NCBI RefSeq assembly: GCF_001579845.1
Contig: NZ_CP007440.1
Coordinates: 4,300,029 to 4,364,028 of the forward strand
Direction of reading: 5' to 3'
DNA: 64,000 nt
Source of the DNA: Rhodoplanes sp. Z2-YC6860
GTDB lineage: Bacteria; Pseudomonadota; Alphaproteobacteria; Rhizobiales; Xanthobacteraceae
The notes under the pieces were generated by a model. That model did not search any database and was not told the DNA's origin. It was given only the letters and a program-made list of their open reading frames with translations. A program made the position numbers and the translations under genes. This document shows, piece by piece, positions 19,891 to 30,022 of the stretch. Each line of letters starts with the position of its first letter. Within the stretch, counting starts at the first letter, position 1.

Positions 19891-20526
19891 TCACTCGGCT
19901 GAATGGCGACCGTAGGCAGGCTCGGCGCGCAAAAACGGATTCGCAGTCGCGGCCACGGCCGTTTCCTCCTCGGCGGGGCGCGGATGCGGCGTTGGCACCG
20001 CGGCGTGCATGGCGGCGAGCACCGACTCCGGCGGCCTGGGACGCGGCATGGGGATGCGGCCGATGATCGGCATCGCCGGCGCCTCGATGGCGGGTGCGGC
20101 CGCAGGCGGCGGAATTTCAGGCACCGGATTGGCGAACGCCACGGGTGCCGCTGCCGTGCGCACGGGTTGCGGGGGCGGGAACGGGTTCGCCGCCTGCGGG
20201 GCTGCGCCGACCGTCGCAGCCGTGGGAGGCGAATAGGACGAAGCCGCAGGCACGACCGCTGCCGTGGCCGGCATCATGACAGCGGGCCATGCGGGTTCAG
20301 GCTTCGGCGATGACGGCTCGGCTCGTGCCGGCAGGGCTGGCGGGGGCGCAGGCGCGGCCGCCAGCATCATCGGACCCGGAATGGCGACGGTCGGCGGCGA
20401 GATGTAGGCCCGGACGAACCAGGTGACACCGGCAACGCAGGCCACCACCGGGATTATCACAGCGATGGCCGAAACCCAGCGTCGCGCCGGACGGCGGTCG
20501 AGAATGAGATTGCCTTCCAAATCCAT
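19891..20526 (-). CDS. Single-pass membrane protein with Pro/Ala-rich tail
   Basis: The 211-residue protein has a short cytosolic N-terminus, one membrane helix (about residues 18-42, VSAIAVIIPVVACVAGVTWFV) and a long proline- and alanine-rich tail that is probably disordered and periplasmic. No family is recognised. It is convergent with the threonine dehydratase gene, with 4 bases between stops. The hydrophilic proline-rich tail resembles TonB-like or envelope-spanning linkers, but the characteristic C-terminal domains are missing, so no function is assigned. Confidence 0.65.
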   Translation of the reverse strand: MDLEGNLILDRRPARRWVSAIAVIIPVVACVAGVTWFVRAYISPPTVAIPGPMMLAAAPAPPPALPARAEPSSPKPEPAWPAVMMPATAAVVPAASSYSPPTAATVGAAPQAANPFPPPQPVRTAAAPVAFANPVPEIPPPAAAPAIEAPAMPIIGRIPMPRPRPPESVLAAMHAAVPTPHPRPAEEETAVAATANPFLRAEPAYGRHSAE

Positions 20527-20628
20527 ATCCGCCTCCCCAACACAACACCCGGCGGGAAAGCTGTTTTATATCAGATTTTTAGATCTGCGGCAGCCCTTTT
20601 TTAGACGTTGGGCCGTGATCGCCCTCGA

Positions 20629-21606
20629 TCACTGCTTCTCGATCCTGGCGTCGTCGATCACCCGAGCCCATTTGCCGACTTCGCTCTTCAGCAAGTTCCC
20701 GAGCGCTGTGGGATCGGCCGGCTGCGGCTCAAGCCCAAGCTCGGCATAGCGTTTCTTGAGGTCCGGATCGGCGAGAGTGGCGTGGATTTCCCGGTTCAGT
20801 GTCGCCACTGCCTCGGGGGGAACACCAGCCGGAGCGAAGATGCCGTTCCAGGTCACGACGTCGAAACCTTTGACGCCGGATTCATCGACGGTCGGCACAT
20901 CGGGAGCGTAGGCGGCCCTAACCGGGGTGGTCGAGCCGAGCGCCTTGATCTGCTTCGCCTCGATCGCCGATTTCAGCGCGCCGTAGGACTGCACGATGGC
21001 GTCGACATCGTTGCGCAGTACGGCAGTCACGAGGTCGCCGGGCGTGCGGAACGGCACAATGGTGAAGTTCAGCCCGGACATCGACTTGAGCAACGCGGCG
21101 GCGAGGTAGTTCGTCGAGCCCACCGTGGTGGTGCCGATGTTGAGCATACCCGGCGTGTCGAAGGCTGCCTGCAGCAGCCGGGGCAGCGTGGGATAGGGCG
21201 AGGCCGCATTGACCGCGATGATGTTGGCGAAGGTGCTGAGCCCGCTGACTGGCACGAAGTCGGCGACCGGATCATAGGGCAGGCTTTTCAGCAGAGAGAC
21301 ACTGACGGCGGTCGACGTCGAAAAGACCATCAGCGAATAGCCGTCACGCGGCGCGGAGAGAACGGACGCGGCTGCGGTGGTGCCGCCGGCCCGCGGCTGG
21401 TTGTCGACGATGATGCTGGTGCCAAGCCGCGGCGCGAGCTTGTCGGTCATGATGCGAAGCGAAACGTCGGACACCGAGCCCGCGGCGAACGGCAGCACGA
21501 TGCGGATGGGCCGCGACGGATATTTGTCCTGCGTGAACGCCGGCAGGGCGGTTGCCAAAAACGCAGCGATCGCCAGCGGCAGCGCGGCAAGCCTCCAAGG
21601 TCTCAT
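20629..21606 (-). CDS. Bug/TctC-family solute-binding protein
   Basis: Bug (TctC) proteins bind small carboxylates in the periplasm, classically for tripartite TctABC transporters. The 325-residue protein has a signal peptide (ending ALPAFTQ), then YPSRPIRIVLPFAAGSVSD, the conserved SRPIR...PFAAG opening, and later motifs LPYDPVADFVPVS and PTVDESGVKGFD. A GGGAGG ribosome binding site precedes the ATG. No tctA or tctB genes lie nearby. The FAH-family hydrolase gene 15 bases upstream on the same strand suggests an operon handling an organic acid. Confidence 0.88.
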   Translation of the reverse strand: MRPWRLAALPLAIAAFLATALPAFTQDKYPSRPIRIVLPFAAGSVSDVSLRIMTDKLAPRLGTSIIVDNQPRAGGTTAAASVLSAPRDGYSLMVFSTSTAVSVSLLKSLPYDPVADFVPVSGLSTFANIIAVNAASPYPTLPRLLQAAFDTPGMLNIGTTTVGSTNYLAAALLKSMSGLNFTIVPFRTPGDLVTAVLRNDVDAIVQSYGALKSAIEAKQIKALGSTTPVRAAYAPDVPTVDESGVKGFDVVTWNGIFAPAGVPPEAVATLNREIHATLADPDLKKRYAELGLEPQPADPTALGNLLKSEVGKWARVIDDARIEKQ

Positions 21607-21621
21607 CCGTTCCTCCCGGAA

Positions 21622-22407
21622 CTAAGGCTCGGCGACCACGCGGTTGCGCAGCACGCCGATGCCGCTGATCTCGACCTCGATGGTGTCGCCCACCTTGAGG
21701 GCCTTGGGTAGTTCATCGGTGCCGAGCCAGACCACGTCCCCCGGCGACAGCGTATTGGTCCTGGATATATCGCTGATGACATCACCGGCGCTGAACAGCA
21801 TGTTGCCGGTCGGAAACCGGTGCACGGTCTCGCCGTTCAGCCGCACGGTCGTGGTCATGTCGCGCGGCTCGATACCGGTCGCGATGAATGGCCCCATCGG
21901 CTTGAAGGTATCGGCGTTCTTGCCGCGCAGGTTGGTCGGATCGTTCTTCTGCCAGTCGCGTTCGGTGACGTCGTTGCCGATGGTCCAGCCGAAGATGCAG
22001 GCGCTCGCCTCCTGCGGCGACACGTTGCGGCAACGCTTGCCGATCACGGCCACGAGCTCGCCCTCGTATTCGAAGCGCGGGCCGGAGTCCTTCGGCTTCA
22101 CGATGTCCTCGCCGCTCGCAACCAGCGCGCTGTTGGCGCGATAGCCGACGCGGGGCCGATCATAGAACTTCGGCTCCTTGAAGCCCTTGACCTTGGAGCG
22201 TTCGATGACGTGATTCTTGTAGTTCGAGCCGATCGCGTAGAACGTCGGCGGCATCACTGGCACCAGAAGCTTGACGCTCGCAAGCGGCAGCTTCGGCTCC
22301 ACTCGCCGATGTTGCGACCAAGGCTCGCCATGGATGGCAAGAACGAAGTCGCCTTCGACAACGCCATAGGAGATGAGCCCGTCCTTTTCGAAGCGGCACC
22401 ACAACAT
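21622..22407 (-). CDS. Fumarylacetoacetate hydrolase-family protein
   Basis: FAH-family enzymes hydrolyse or decarboxylate beta-keto acids in aromatic catabolism. The 261-residue protein has the family core [11 protein letters not shown], the metal-binding acidic residues in [13 protein letters not shown] (near 114-126) and [14 protein letters not shown], and the ending [28 protein letters not shown]. It sits between hemB (upstream, 6-base gap) and a Bug solute-binding protein gene (downstream, 15-base gap) on the same strand. Substrate cannot be read from sequence; uptake and cleavage of an aromatic ring-fission product is a reasonable guess. Confidence 0.85.
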   Translation of the reverse strand: MLWCRFEKDGLISYGVVEGDFVLAIHGEPWSQHRRVEPKLPLASVKLLVPVMPPTFYAIGSNYKNHVIERSKVKGFKEPKFYDRPRVGYRANSALVASGEDIVKPKDSGPRFEYEGELVAVIGKRCRNVSPQEASACIFGWTIGNDVTERDWQKNDPTNLRGKNADTFKPMGPFIATGIEPRDMTTTVRLNGETVHRFPTGNMLFSAGDVISDISRTNTLSPGDVVWLGTDELPKALKVGDTIEVEISGIGVLRNRVVAEP

Positions 22408-22413
22408 ACAGAT

Positions 22414-23514
<1,101 letters not shown>

Positions 23515-23628
23515 TTATCGCGTCCGGCCCGAGGCTTCCAGTCGGCTTGCCTGTGGTGCGGAAATGCTAGTCTTGGGCGTTCCGTGTCCAGGAATACCGG
23601 CGAGATAAAGCGAAAGGAGGGAGGCCCC

Positions 23629-24768
23629 GTGGATTTCGATCTCACCGAGGACCAACGCGCGTTCCAGGCCACGGCGCGGCAGTTTGCCCGCGACAGCATG
23701 ATGCCGAACGCGCGCGCCTGGGACGAGGGCGAGATTTTTCCAGTCGCCGAGTTGCGGCAGGCTGCGGCGCGGGGCTTCGGCGGGATCTATGTGAAGGACG
23801 ACGTCGGCGGCTCGGCGCTGACGCGGCTCGACGCCGCCATCATCTTCGAGGAGCTGGCGCAGGGCTGCACCTCGACCGCGGCTTACATCTCGATCCACAA
23901 CATGGCGGCCTGGATGATCGACGCCTTCGGCGGTGAGACGCAGCGCCAGAAGTTCCTGCCGAAGCTCTGCACCATGGAGCATTTCGCGAGCTACTGCCTG
24001 ACCGAGCCGGACTCGGGCTCGGACGCCGCAAGCCTCAAAACCAAGGCCGAACGCTCCGGCGACCACTATGTGCTGAACGGCAGCAAGGCGTTCATCTCCG
24101 GCGGCGGCGTGTCCGACGTTTACGTGTGCATGGTGCGCACCGGCGGGGCAGGGCCGAAGGGCATCTCGTGCATCGCCGTCGAGAAGGGCACGCCGGGACT
24201 TTCGTTCGGCGCGCAGGAAAAGAAGCTCGGCTGGAAGTCGCAACCGACTGCCATGGTCATCTTCGAGAATTGCCGGGTGCCGGCCGAGAACCTGATCGGC
24301 AACGAGGGCGACGGCTTCAAGATCGCGATGGCAGGACTCGACGGCGGCAGGCTCAACATCGCGGCCTGTTCGATCGGCGGCGCACAGTTTTGTCTCGACC
24401 GAACGATCGAGTATATGCGCGAGCGCAAGCAGTTCGGCTCGCGGCTGTCGGACTTTCAGGCGCTGCGCTTTCGCATCGCCGATTACGCGACCGAGCTTGA
24501 AGCCGCGCGGCTGATGGTGCGGCGCGCGGCGCTCGCTGTCACCAACCGCGAGCCAGGCGGCACGCGGCTCGCCGCGATGGCCAAACGCTTCGCGACGGAC
24601 GCGGGTTTTGAGGCGGTCAACGGCTGCCTGCAACTGCACGGCGGCTACGGCTATCTGCGCGACCATCCGATCGAGCGCGTGCTGCGCGACGTGCGGGTGC
24701 ATCAGATCCTGGAAGGCACCAACGAGGTGATGCGGCTGATCGTCAGCCGCGACATGTTGGGGAATTGA
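23629..24768 (+). CDS. Acyl-CoA dehydrogenase, isobutyryl-CoA dehydrogenase-like
   Basis: The enzyme oxidises a short or branched acyl-CoA to its enoyl-CoA with FAD, passing electrons to ETF. The 379-residue protein has the family signatures [17 protein letters not shown] (near 122) and [14 protein letters not shown], and the catalytic glutamate in [13 protein letters not shown] near the C-terminus. The start is GTG at 23629 after a strong AAAGGAGGGAGG site; the open frame continues upstream to 21820 but overlaps hemB antisense and is not coding. Overall it looks most like the ACAD8 type, fitting the valine-pathway genes at 32340 and 36119, although substrate is inferred. Confidence 0.85.
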   Translation: MDFDLTEDQRAFQATARQFARDSMMPNARAWDEGEIFPVAELRQAAARGFGGIYVKDDVGGSALTRLDAAIIFEELAQGCTSTAAYISIHNMAAWMIDAFGGETQRQKFLPKLCTMEHFASYCLTEPDSGSDAASLKTKAERSGDHYVLNGSKAFISGGGVSDVYVCMVRTGGAGPKGISCIAVEKGTPGLSFGAQEKKLGWKSQPTAMVIFENCRVPAENLIGNEGDGFKIAMAGLDGGRLNIAACSIGGAQFCLDRTIEYMRERKQFGSRLSDFQALRFRIADYATELEAARLMVRRAALAVTNREPGGTRLAAMAKRFATDAGFEAVNGCLQLHGGYGYLRDHPIERVLRDVRVHQILEGTNEVMRLIVSRDMLGN

Positions 24769-24769
24769 G

Positions 24770-25198
24770 ATGGTCGGGCTGCTGGCATTGATCTGCGCGG
24801 CCGTGTTCTTCGGCGCCGCAGCGATCATCAATGTGGCCGAACAGCCGGCGCGGCTTTCGCTCGACGACCGCGCGATGCTGCTTGAATGGCAGCAGAGTTA
24901 CAATCATGCGGCGCCGATGCAGGCCGGGCTGGCAATGGCGTCGGCGATCCTGGGGTTGATCGCGGCGTGGCAGACGCGCGACTGGCGCTGGGCTTTGGGT
25001 GCGATCCTGATCCTGGCCAACTGGCCCTACACGCTGCTTGTGATCAAGCCCGTCAACGACAAGCTGCATGCCATCCCGGCCGAGCAGGCCGATGCCACTG
25101 TGCGGCCGTTCGTCGTGTCCTGGGGCCGGCTGCATGCCGGGCGCAGCGCCCTCAGCCTGGCCGCGACGTTGATCTTTCTTTGGGCCGTCGCGGGTTGA
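24770..25198 (+). CDS. DUF1772 (anthrone oxygenase-like) membrane protein
   Basis: This 142-residue integral membrane protein has four predicted helices and the DUF1772 pattern: an N-terminal GAAAIINVAEQPARL, a central NWPYTLLVIKPVNDKL and a C-terminal WGRLHAGRSALSLAATLIFLW with the conserved Trp-x2-Leu-His. It starts one base after the acyl-CoA dehydrogenase stop, so the two are probably cotranscribed. Some fungal relatives act on anthrones; the bacterial function is not known. Confidence 0.75.
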   Translation: MVGLLALICAAVFFGAAAIINVAEQPARLSLDDRAMLLEWQQSYNHAAPMQAGLAMASAILGLIAAWQTRDWRWALGAILILANWPYTLLVIKPVNDKLHAIPAEQADATVRPFVVSWGRLHAGRSALSLAATLIFLWAVAG

Positions 25199-25248
25199 AC
25201 GTTATTCGATCACGCGGTCGGCCGATACCAGCAGCGTCTGCGGGCGCT

Positions 25249-26241
25249 TCATTCGATCGCCTCGTCGGCACGCGCGAGCAGCGTCGCCGGGATGTTGATG
25301 CCGAGCGCCTTGGCCGTCTTCATGTTGACGACCAGTTCGAACCGTGTCGGCAATTGCACGGGAAGTTCGCTGGGCTTTGCACCCTTAAGGATGCGGTCGA
25401 TGTAAGCAGGTGCGCGCCGGTAGAGGTCGACCTGGTCGATGCCGTAGGAGATCAGGCCGCCATCGGCAACAAAATAGCGATAGGGATAGATCACAGGCAG
25501 GCGCAGGCGAGCCGCAAGAGATATCGCCAGATCGCGATTTTTCTGAACGGCGGTGAAAGCATCCGGCATCACAACGAGGCCAGTGTTTGGCTGACCCGCC
25601 AGAGCGGTGACCGCATTTTCGATTTCGCCGGCATTGTGAACGGGAGCGGCGGTTGCCTCGATGCCTTGAACACGTGCGGCAGCCACAAAGGGATCGAGGT
25701 AATACTTCGAGTAGGTCGCAGTATCGGGATTGAACATGAGCGCCGCGCGCTTGGCGTCCGGCACGATCTCTTTCAAGAGTTCGATCCACTTGCCGCCCAG
25801 CGAGGCTTCGAGATTGATGAAGCCGGTGATGTTGCCGCCCGGACGGGGCAGGCTGGAAACGAAACCGCTGCCCACAGGATCGGACACGATGAGAAATACG
25901 ATCGGGATCGTCTTGGTCTCGCGCTGAAGTGCCGCCGTCGGCTGCGTGGTGTGCGTCACAACCAGATCGGGCTGTGACGCAACGAGCGTTCTGGCGTCGG
26001 CTTTCATCCGCTCGAGATCGGCCTGGCTCCAGCGGATGTCGAACGTCACGTTCTGGCCTTCAGTCCAGCCGAGCTTCTTGAGGCCGTCGCGGAGTGCCGC
26101 GAGGCCTGCCTGGGCCTGCGAGTCGTGTTCGCTGCCGCCCATCAGGATGCCGATCCGGCGTGCCCGATCGGATTGCTGCGCGCTCGCCGCACACGGCCAT
26201 GCCGCCGAACCCAACAATGCGAGAAAAGTCCGACGTCTCAT
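25249..26241 (-). CDS. Orphan ABC substrate-binding protein (ABC_sub_bind family)
   Basis: The 330-residue protein has a twin-arginine-like start (MRRRTFLALLGSAAW) and signal cleavage after ASAQQ, then the periplasmic binding fold of the PF04392 family: RRIGILMGGSE, DIRWSQADLERMKADA, FLIVSDPVGSGFVSSLPRPGGNITG and a conserved closing NMKTAKALGINIPATLLARADEAIE. These proteins are numerous in Bradyrhizobium-like genomes and usually lack adjacent permeases, as here. It is the last gene of a run of three coupled solute-binding-protein genes; the start overlaps the stop of the gene upstream as ATGA. Confidence 0.88.
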   Translation of the reverse strand: MRRRTFLALLGSAAWPCAASAQQSDRARRIGILMGGSEHDSQAQAGLAALRDGLKKLGWTEGQNVTFDIRWSQADLERMKADARTLVASQPDLVVTHTTQPTAALQRETKTIPIVFLIVSDPVGSGFVSSLPRPGGNITGFINLEASLGGKWIELLKEIVPDAKRAALMFNPDTATYSKYYLDPFVAAARVQGIEATAAPVHNAGEIENAVTALAGQPNTGLVVMPDAFTAVQKNRDLAISLAARLRLPVIYPYRYFVADGGLISYGIDQVDLYRRAPAYIDRILKGAKPSELPVQLPTRFELVVNMKTAKALGINIPATLLARADEAIE

Positions 26242-27266
26242 TCGATCACCCCGTCGGCGCTGGCGACCAGCGTCGTCGTCAGGTTCAAATTGAGATTCTT
26301 CGCAGTCTTGAGATTGATCAGGAACTGAAAGCGGCTCTGCTGATAAAATGGCAGATCGGCAGGGTTCGCGCCCTTCAGGATCTGGTCGACATACTGCGCG
26401 CCGTGGCGAAACGCGTCGGGCAGATCGACCGCATAAGCCATCAGTCCGCCGAGCTCGACGTATTCGCGATAGGGATAGATCGTCGGCAGATTGGTTTGGC
26501 GTGTGAGCTCGATGATGAGCTTCCGATTGGTAAAATTCTCGGCCTGGTCGTGCACCAGCAGCGCAGACACCCCGTTTTGCTGCGCCGTGGCGAAGGCGCG
26601 CCGATAGTCTGGCTCGGCTGCCTCATCCACGGAGCAACTCACGACGGACAGGCCGAGCAACGGAGCCGCCGCTCGCAGCGCTTCACCCGCACGGCCGGTA
26701 ATCTCCCAGTAGCCGGGGGAGCTCAAGAGCCCGACACGGGTGGCGTGTGGCACCGCCTCCCTCAGAAGCCCGAGGCGCTTGGTCCAGATCTCAATGCCGG
26801 CATCCACCGCGGCGCCGGTGATGTTGCCGCCCGGGTGCGCGAGACTGTCGATCAGGCCCGCGGCAACCGGATCGTTCAGGATCGCGACGATCGGGATGCG
26901 GGTGGTCGCGGCCTTCAAACCGCGGGCCATCTCGACGCCGCTGGTGAAGACCAGGGACGGCCGGCTTCGCACCACGGTCCGTGCCAGGGTGTCGTAAAGG
27001 TCCAGGCGTCCTGCTCCGGAATAGCGTTCGATCGTAAGGTTGGTGCCCTCGATGTGGCCCAGCTGGCGAAGCTCATCCTGGAATGCCCGATAGGCGCGGA
27101 CGTCGGTGCTGCTTCGCAAATTGTCCAGGGGAGCCGACGGGTGGACCCATGCGATGCGGTTCACCTTCGACTGCTGGCCACGGGCGGCGAGCGGCCACGC
27201 GCTCGCCATGCCGCCGATCAGCGCAATGAACTCCCGCCGTTTCATGGTGCGAAGCGCGAGCGTCAT
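26238..27266 (-). CDS. Orphan ABC substrate-binding protein (ABC_sub_bind family)
   Basis: The 342-residue protein has a twin-arginine-like signal (MKRREFIALIGGMASAWPLAARGQQ, starting at internal Met 8) and the PF04392 fold, with VAILNDPVAAGLIDSLAHPGGNITG and the ending INLKTAKNLNLNLTTTLVASADGVIE. Start at 27266 overlaps the ModA-like gene stop as ATGA; the ATG at 27245 gives a more typical signal peptide. Both ends overlap neighbours, so the three genes are one translational unit. About half the length resembles the downstream paralog, suggesting duplication. Confidence 0.87.
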   Translation of the reverse strand: MTLALRTMKRREFIALIGGMASAWPLAARGQQSKVNRIAWVHPSAPLDNLRSSTDVRAYRAFQDELRQLGHIEGTNLTIERYSGAGRLDLYDTLARTVVRSRPSLVFTSGVEMARGLKAATTRIPIVAILNDPVAAGLIDSLAHPGGNITGAAVDAGIEIWTKRLGLLREAVPHATRVGLLSSPGYWEITGRAGEALRAAAPLLGLSVVSCSVDEAAEPDYRRAFATAQQNGVSALLVHDQAENFTNRKLIIELTRQTNLPTIYPYREYVELGGLMAYAVDLPDAFRHGAQYVDQILKGANPADLPFYQQSRFQFLINLKTAKNLNLNLTTTLVASADGVIE

Positions 27267-28024
27267 CCCGGGGTCATGCCCTTGGCTTTGATCGCGGTGA
27301 GCGATGCCGGCGTCCTGAGGAAGCTGATGAACGCTTTGGCGGCGTCCGCTTCCGCGCTTTTCGTCGCGACCGCCGCGCTGAACACCAGCTCCTGTTGAAG
27401 GTCGCCAGGGAAGGGACCCGCAAGCTCGACTCCGGGCGCGGCCAGCACGTTGGTGAGGAATACGCCCAACTCGGCATCGCCCTTGGCGACAGCTTGTGGG
27501 ATCTGTGCCGGTGTCGACTGGAGCTTGATCTTGGCTTTCATGGCATCCGCAATGCCGAGCTTTGCGAACACGCTCAGCACATACGCGCCCGCCGCGCTTT
27601 CCGGCAGCATCGCAATCGACGGCGTGTTTCGCAGCGTCTGCTTCAGCGCCTCGGGCGAGCTGACATCGGGCTTCGGTGCGCCGGCGCGCACCGCCACGCC
27701 ATAGCCGACGCGGGCGATATCGACGGTCGGGCCCGGCGCGAAGCGCTCGCGGGCGGCCGCGTCCTTGAACACCTCGACCGGGACGACGCCGACGTCGAAC
27801 GGCGTGTCGGAAGCGACCTGCTTGATCAACTGCGGCGTTGAGCCGAACTGGACCGTGACTTTGTGGCCTGACGTGCGTTCGAACTGCGGGCCAAGCTCAT
27901 TCAGCACGGCGGTCATCGAACCTCCAGCGATGACCTTGAGCTCGGTGGCCCGGGCGGCGGGCGGCAACACAGCGAGCGCCAGGCTCAGCACCGAGCCTGT
28001 GGCGGCAAGCGAAAACATCCCCAT
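27263..28024 (-). CDS. ModA-like periplasmic substrate-binding protein
   Basis: The 253-residue protein has a signal peptide (ending PPAARATELK) and the type II binding fold of the molybdate-binding family: LKVIAGGSMTAVLNELGPQFERTSGHKV, PFDVGVVPVEVF, and FAKLGIADAMKAKIKL. Family members bind molybdate, but many rhizobial relatives bind other, unknown anions or organic compounds, and there is no modB or modC here. It is the first gene of the coupled three-gene solute-binding run on the minus strand and lies divergent from a Bug-family gene. Confidence 0.8.
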   Translation of the reverse strand: MGMFSLAATGSVLSLALAVLPPAARATELKVIAGGSMTAVLNELGPQFERTSGHKVTVQFGSTPQLIKQVASDTPFDVGVVPVEVFKDAAARERFAPGPTVDIARVGYGVAVRAGAPKPDVSSPEALKQTLRNTPSIAMLPESAAGAYVLSVFAKLGIADAMKAKIKLQSTPAQIPQAVAKGDAELGVFLTNVLAAPGVELAGPFPGDLQQELVFSAAVATKSAEADAAKAFISFLRTPASLTAIKAKGMTPG

Positions 28025-28201
28025 GGCGATCCCCCTGGCGCGGCATTGTACCGCAACGGCTCGGACGAAATTGCGGAAAATGCCGAATTTATGTGTGGCT
28101 TGCCGCTCCCGCGACGGCGCATATCGGTATGCATAAAATCTCTATACGGAACGCGGCACCCGCCGTTACGATCCGTGCAACGGGGAATCTGGAGGGATGG
28201 A

Positions 28202-29170
28202 ATGAGGCGGCGTGAGTTCATCGCTTTGACTGGCGCGGCGGCCTTGTGGCCGCGAGCAGCGAGCGCACAGCAGACCGACTATCCCAGCCACCCGGTGCGG
28301 ATCGTGATCGGCTTCGGGGCCGGCGGCGGCACCGATACGGTCGCGCGCATTGTCGCCCAGAAGCTTCAGGAGAACCTGGGCGGCACATTTCTGATCGAGA
28401 ACAAGCCGGGCGGCGGCGGCCGGCTCGCGCCGGACACCGTGGCGAAATCGGCGCCCGATGGCTACACGCTGCTCGGCGCGGCGGCTGGCGCCATGACCAT
28501 CGGCACGGCGATCTGGCCGAACATTCCCTACAACGTCTTCAAGGACTTCGAGCCGATCTCGATGATGGCCGACTACCCGCTGCTGGTGGTCGTCAACAAG
28601 GACCATCCGGCCAAGACGATCGCCGAGCTGGTGGCATGGCTCAAGGCCAATCCTGGCAAGGCCAACTATCCGACGCCGTCGCCGGTGTTCACGCTGCCGA
28701 TCGAGGCGTTCAAGATCAAGACGGGCGCGCCGGCCACCGCGATCTCCTATCGCAGCAGCAACGAATCCGTGACGAGCCTCCTCGGCAATCAGACGGCGTT
28801 CGGTTTCGTCGAGACGCCGGCCGTGGTGCCGCAGGTGAGGGAGGGCAACATTCGCGCGCTTGCCATAACGACGGCCTCGCGCATCGCCGAACTGCCCGAT
28901 GTGCCGACGCTCGCCGAAGCGGGCGTTCCGGACCTGGTCGCCGGCACGTGGTACGCGCTCATGGCGCCGGCCGGCACACCCGCACCGATCGTCAAAAAGC
29001 TCGAAGCTGCAGCGCGGAAGATTGGCGCCTCTGACGATTACAAGGCCAAGTTGAAAAGCCTGTCGGGCACCGCAATTGGCAGCAGCGCGGCAGAGCTGAC
29101 GGCGCAGATGAAGTCCGAGGTGGAGCGCTGGTCGGCGGTGGTGAAGTCGGCAAACATCAAGTTCGAGTAA
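28202..29170 (+). CDS. Bug/TctC-family solute-binding protein
   Basis: The 322-residue protein starts with a twin-arginine-like signal (MRRREFIALTGAAALWPRAASAQQ) followed by YPSHPVRIVIGFGAGGGTDTVAR, the Bug opening. Later motifs PYNVFKDFEPISMM and LPDVPTLAEAGVPD are also typical. A GGAGGGATGGA site precedes the ATG at 28202; the frame's upstream extension to 28046 has no coding character. It heads a likely operon with a Rieske protein, a small protein and an amidohydrolase. It probably binds an organic acid that these enzymes then process. Confidence 0.88.
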   Translation: MRRREFIALTGAAALWPRAASAQQTDYPSHPVRIVIGFGAGGGTDTVARIVAQKLQENLGGTFLIENKPGGGGRLAPDTVAKSAPDGYTLLGAAAGAMTIGTAIWPNIPYNVFKDFEPISMMADYPLLVVVNKDHPAKTIAELVAWLKANPGKANYPTPSPVFTLPIEAFKIKTGAPATAISYRSSNESVTSLLGNQTAFGFVETPAVVPQVREGNIRALAITTASRIAELPDVPTLAEAGVPDLVAGTWYALMAPAGTPAPIVKKLEAAARKIGASDDYKAKLKSLSGTAIGSSAAELTAQMKSEVERWSAVVKSANIKFE

Positions 29171-29271
29171 TTGGAAAAGAAGGCGCGATTCGCCTATGTT
29201 GGACCCGCTCTGAGCGCCGATGAAACGGCGCCGTGCGGTTCCATCGCCGGAACAAGGAAACGGAGTGAGGA

Positions 29272-29640
29272 ATGCCCCAATCGTATCTCGTGTGCCGCGC
29301 CGACGAGCTGAAGGATGGCGACCGCCGGGTCGTGTCCTGCGACGGCACCGAAGTGGGTGTGTTCAAGGTGGATGGCGAGTTCGTCGCCTGGCACAACGAG
29401 TGCCCGCACCGCCAGGGCCCGGTCTGCCAGGGCCGCTTGTACAAGCGCGTGATCGAGCCGCTCGCCGCCGACGGCACCGTCCGCGAACTGGCCTACGAAG
29501 AGAGCGTCACCAATCTGGTCTGCTCGTGGCACGGCTATGAGTTCGATCTCAAGACCGGCGCCAACCAGGGCTACGACAAGGTCAAGCTGCGCAAGGTCAA
29601 GCTCGAGCACAAGGACGGCAACCTGTATGTCGTCGTCTGA
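29272..29640 (+). CDS. Stand-alone Rieske [2Fe-2S] protein
   Basis: The 122-residue protein is a single Rieske domain with both cluster motifs: CPHRQGPVCQG (C-x-H, about residues 44-46) and CSWHGYEF (C-x2-H, about 84-87). It should act as a soluble ferredoxin that passes electrons to an oxygenase or other enzyme; no oxygenase large subunit is present nearby. Its last 14 bases overlap the next gene. A second copy of this kind of protein lies at 53801-54217 in a similar context. Confidence 0.9.
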   Translation: MPQSYLVCRADELKDGDRRVVSCDGTEVGVFKVDGEFVAWHNECPHRQGPVCQGRLYKRVIEPLAADGTVRELAYEESVTNLVCSWHGYEFDLKTGANQGYDKVKLRKVKLEHKDGNLYVVV

Positions 29641-30022
29641 TCGCGCCAACGACGAATTCGGCTGGATCGACCGCTACGCCGCGGACCTGCATCGCTCGGC
29701 GAAAGAGCTGGTGGAGAAGGGCGAGGCCGCGCGAGTCTCCGACGAGGCGTTGGCCCAGATCATCACCGCCGCGGTGCGGCTCTATTATGCGAAGTCCGAG
29801 CTCGAGGACCGGCCGGTGCCGGCGATCGTGCAGGAGGGGCCCGAGACCGTGACCGCGACCGAGATGCTGGTCGCCGTCTCCGAGATGCTGCGCGACGTGC
29901 ATCTCGGCCCGATGGAGCTCGGACTTTGGTTCCGGAGACGGCCCGGCGAGAACGATCCCATGCCGGACGAACATCATCATACAACTCGCGTTGCGACAGG
30001 AAATGCAGGGAGCAAGCCATGA
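29627..30022 (+). CDS. Conserved small helical protein, unknown function
   Basis: The 131-residue protein is soluble and largely helical, with RYAADLHRSAKELVEKGE and a conserved-looking EMLVAVSEMLRDVHLGPMELGLWF near residues 83-106, and a His-rich tail (EHHHTTR). I do not recognise a family. The ATG at 29627 lies inside the end of the Rieske gene and the stop overlaps the amidohydrolase start as ATGA, so it is part of a translationally coupled three-gene unit. That position suggests a small subunit or adaptor for the Rieske or amidohydrolase protein. Confidence 0.75.
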   Translation: MSSSDRANDEFGWIDRYAADLHRSAKELVEKGEAARVSDEALAQIITAAVRLYYAKSELEDRPVPAIVQEGPETVTATEMLVAVSEMLRDVHLGPMELGLWFRRRPGENDPMPDEHHHTTRVATGNAGSKP

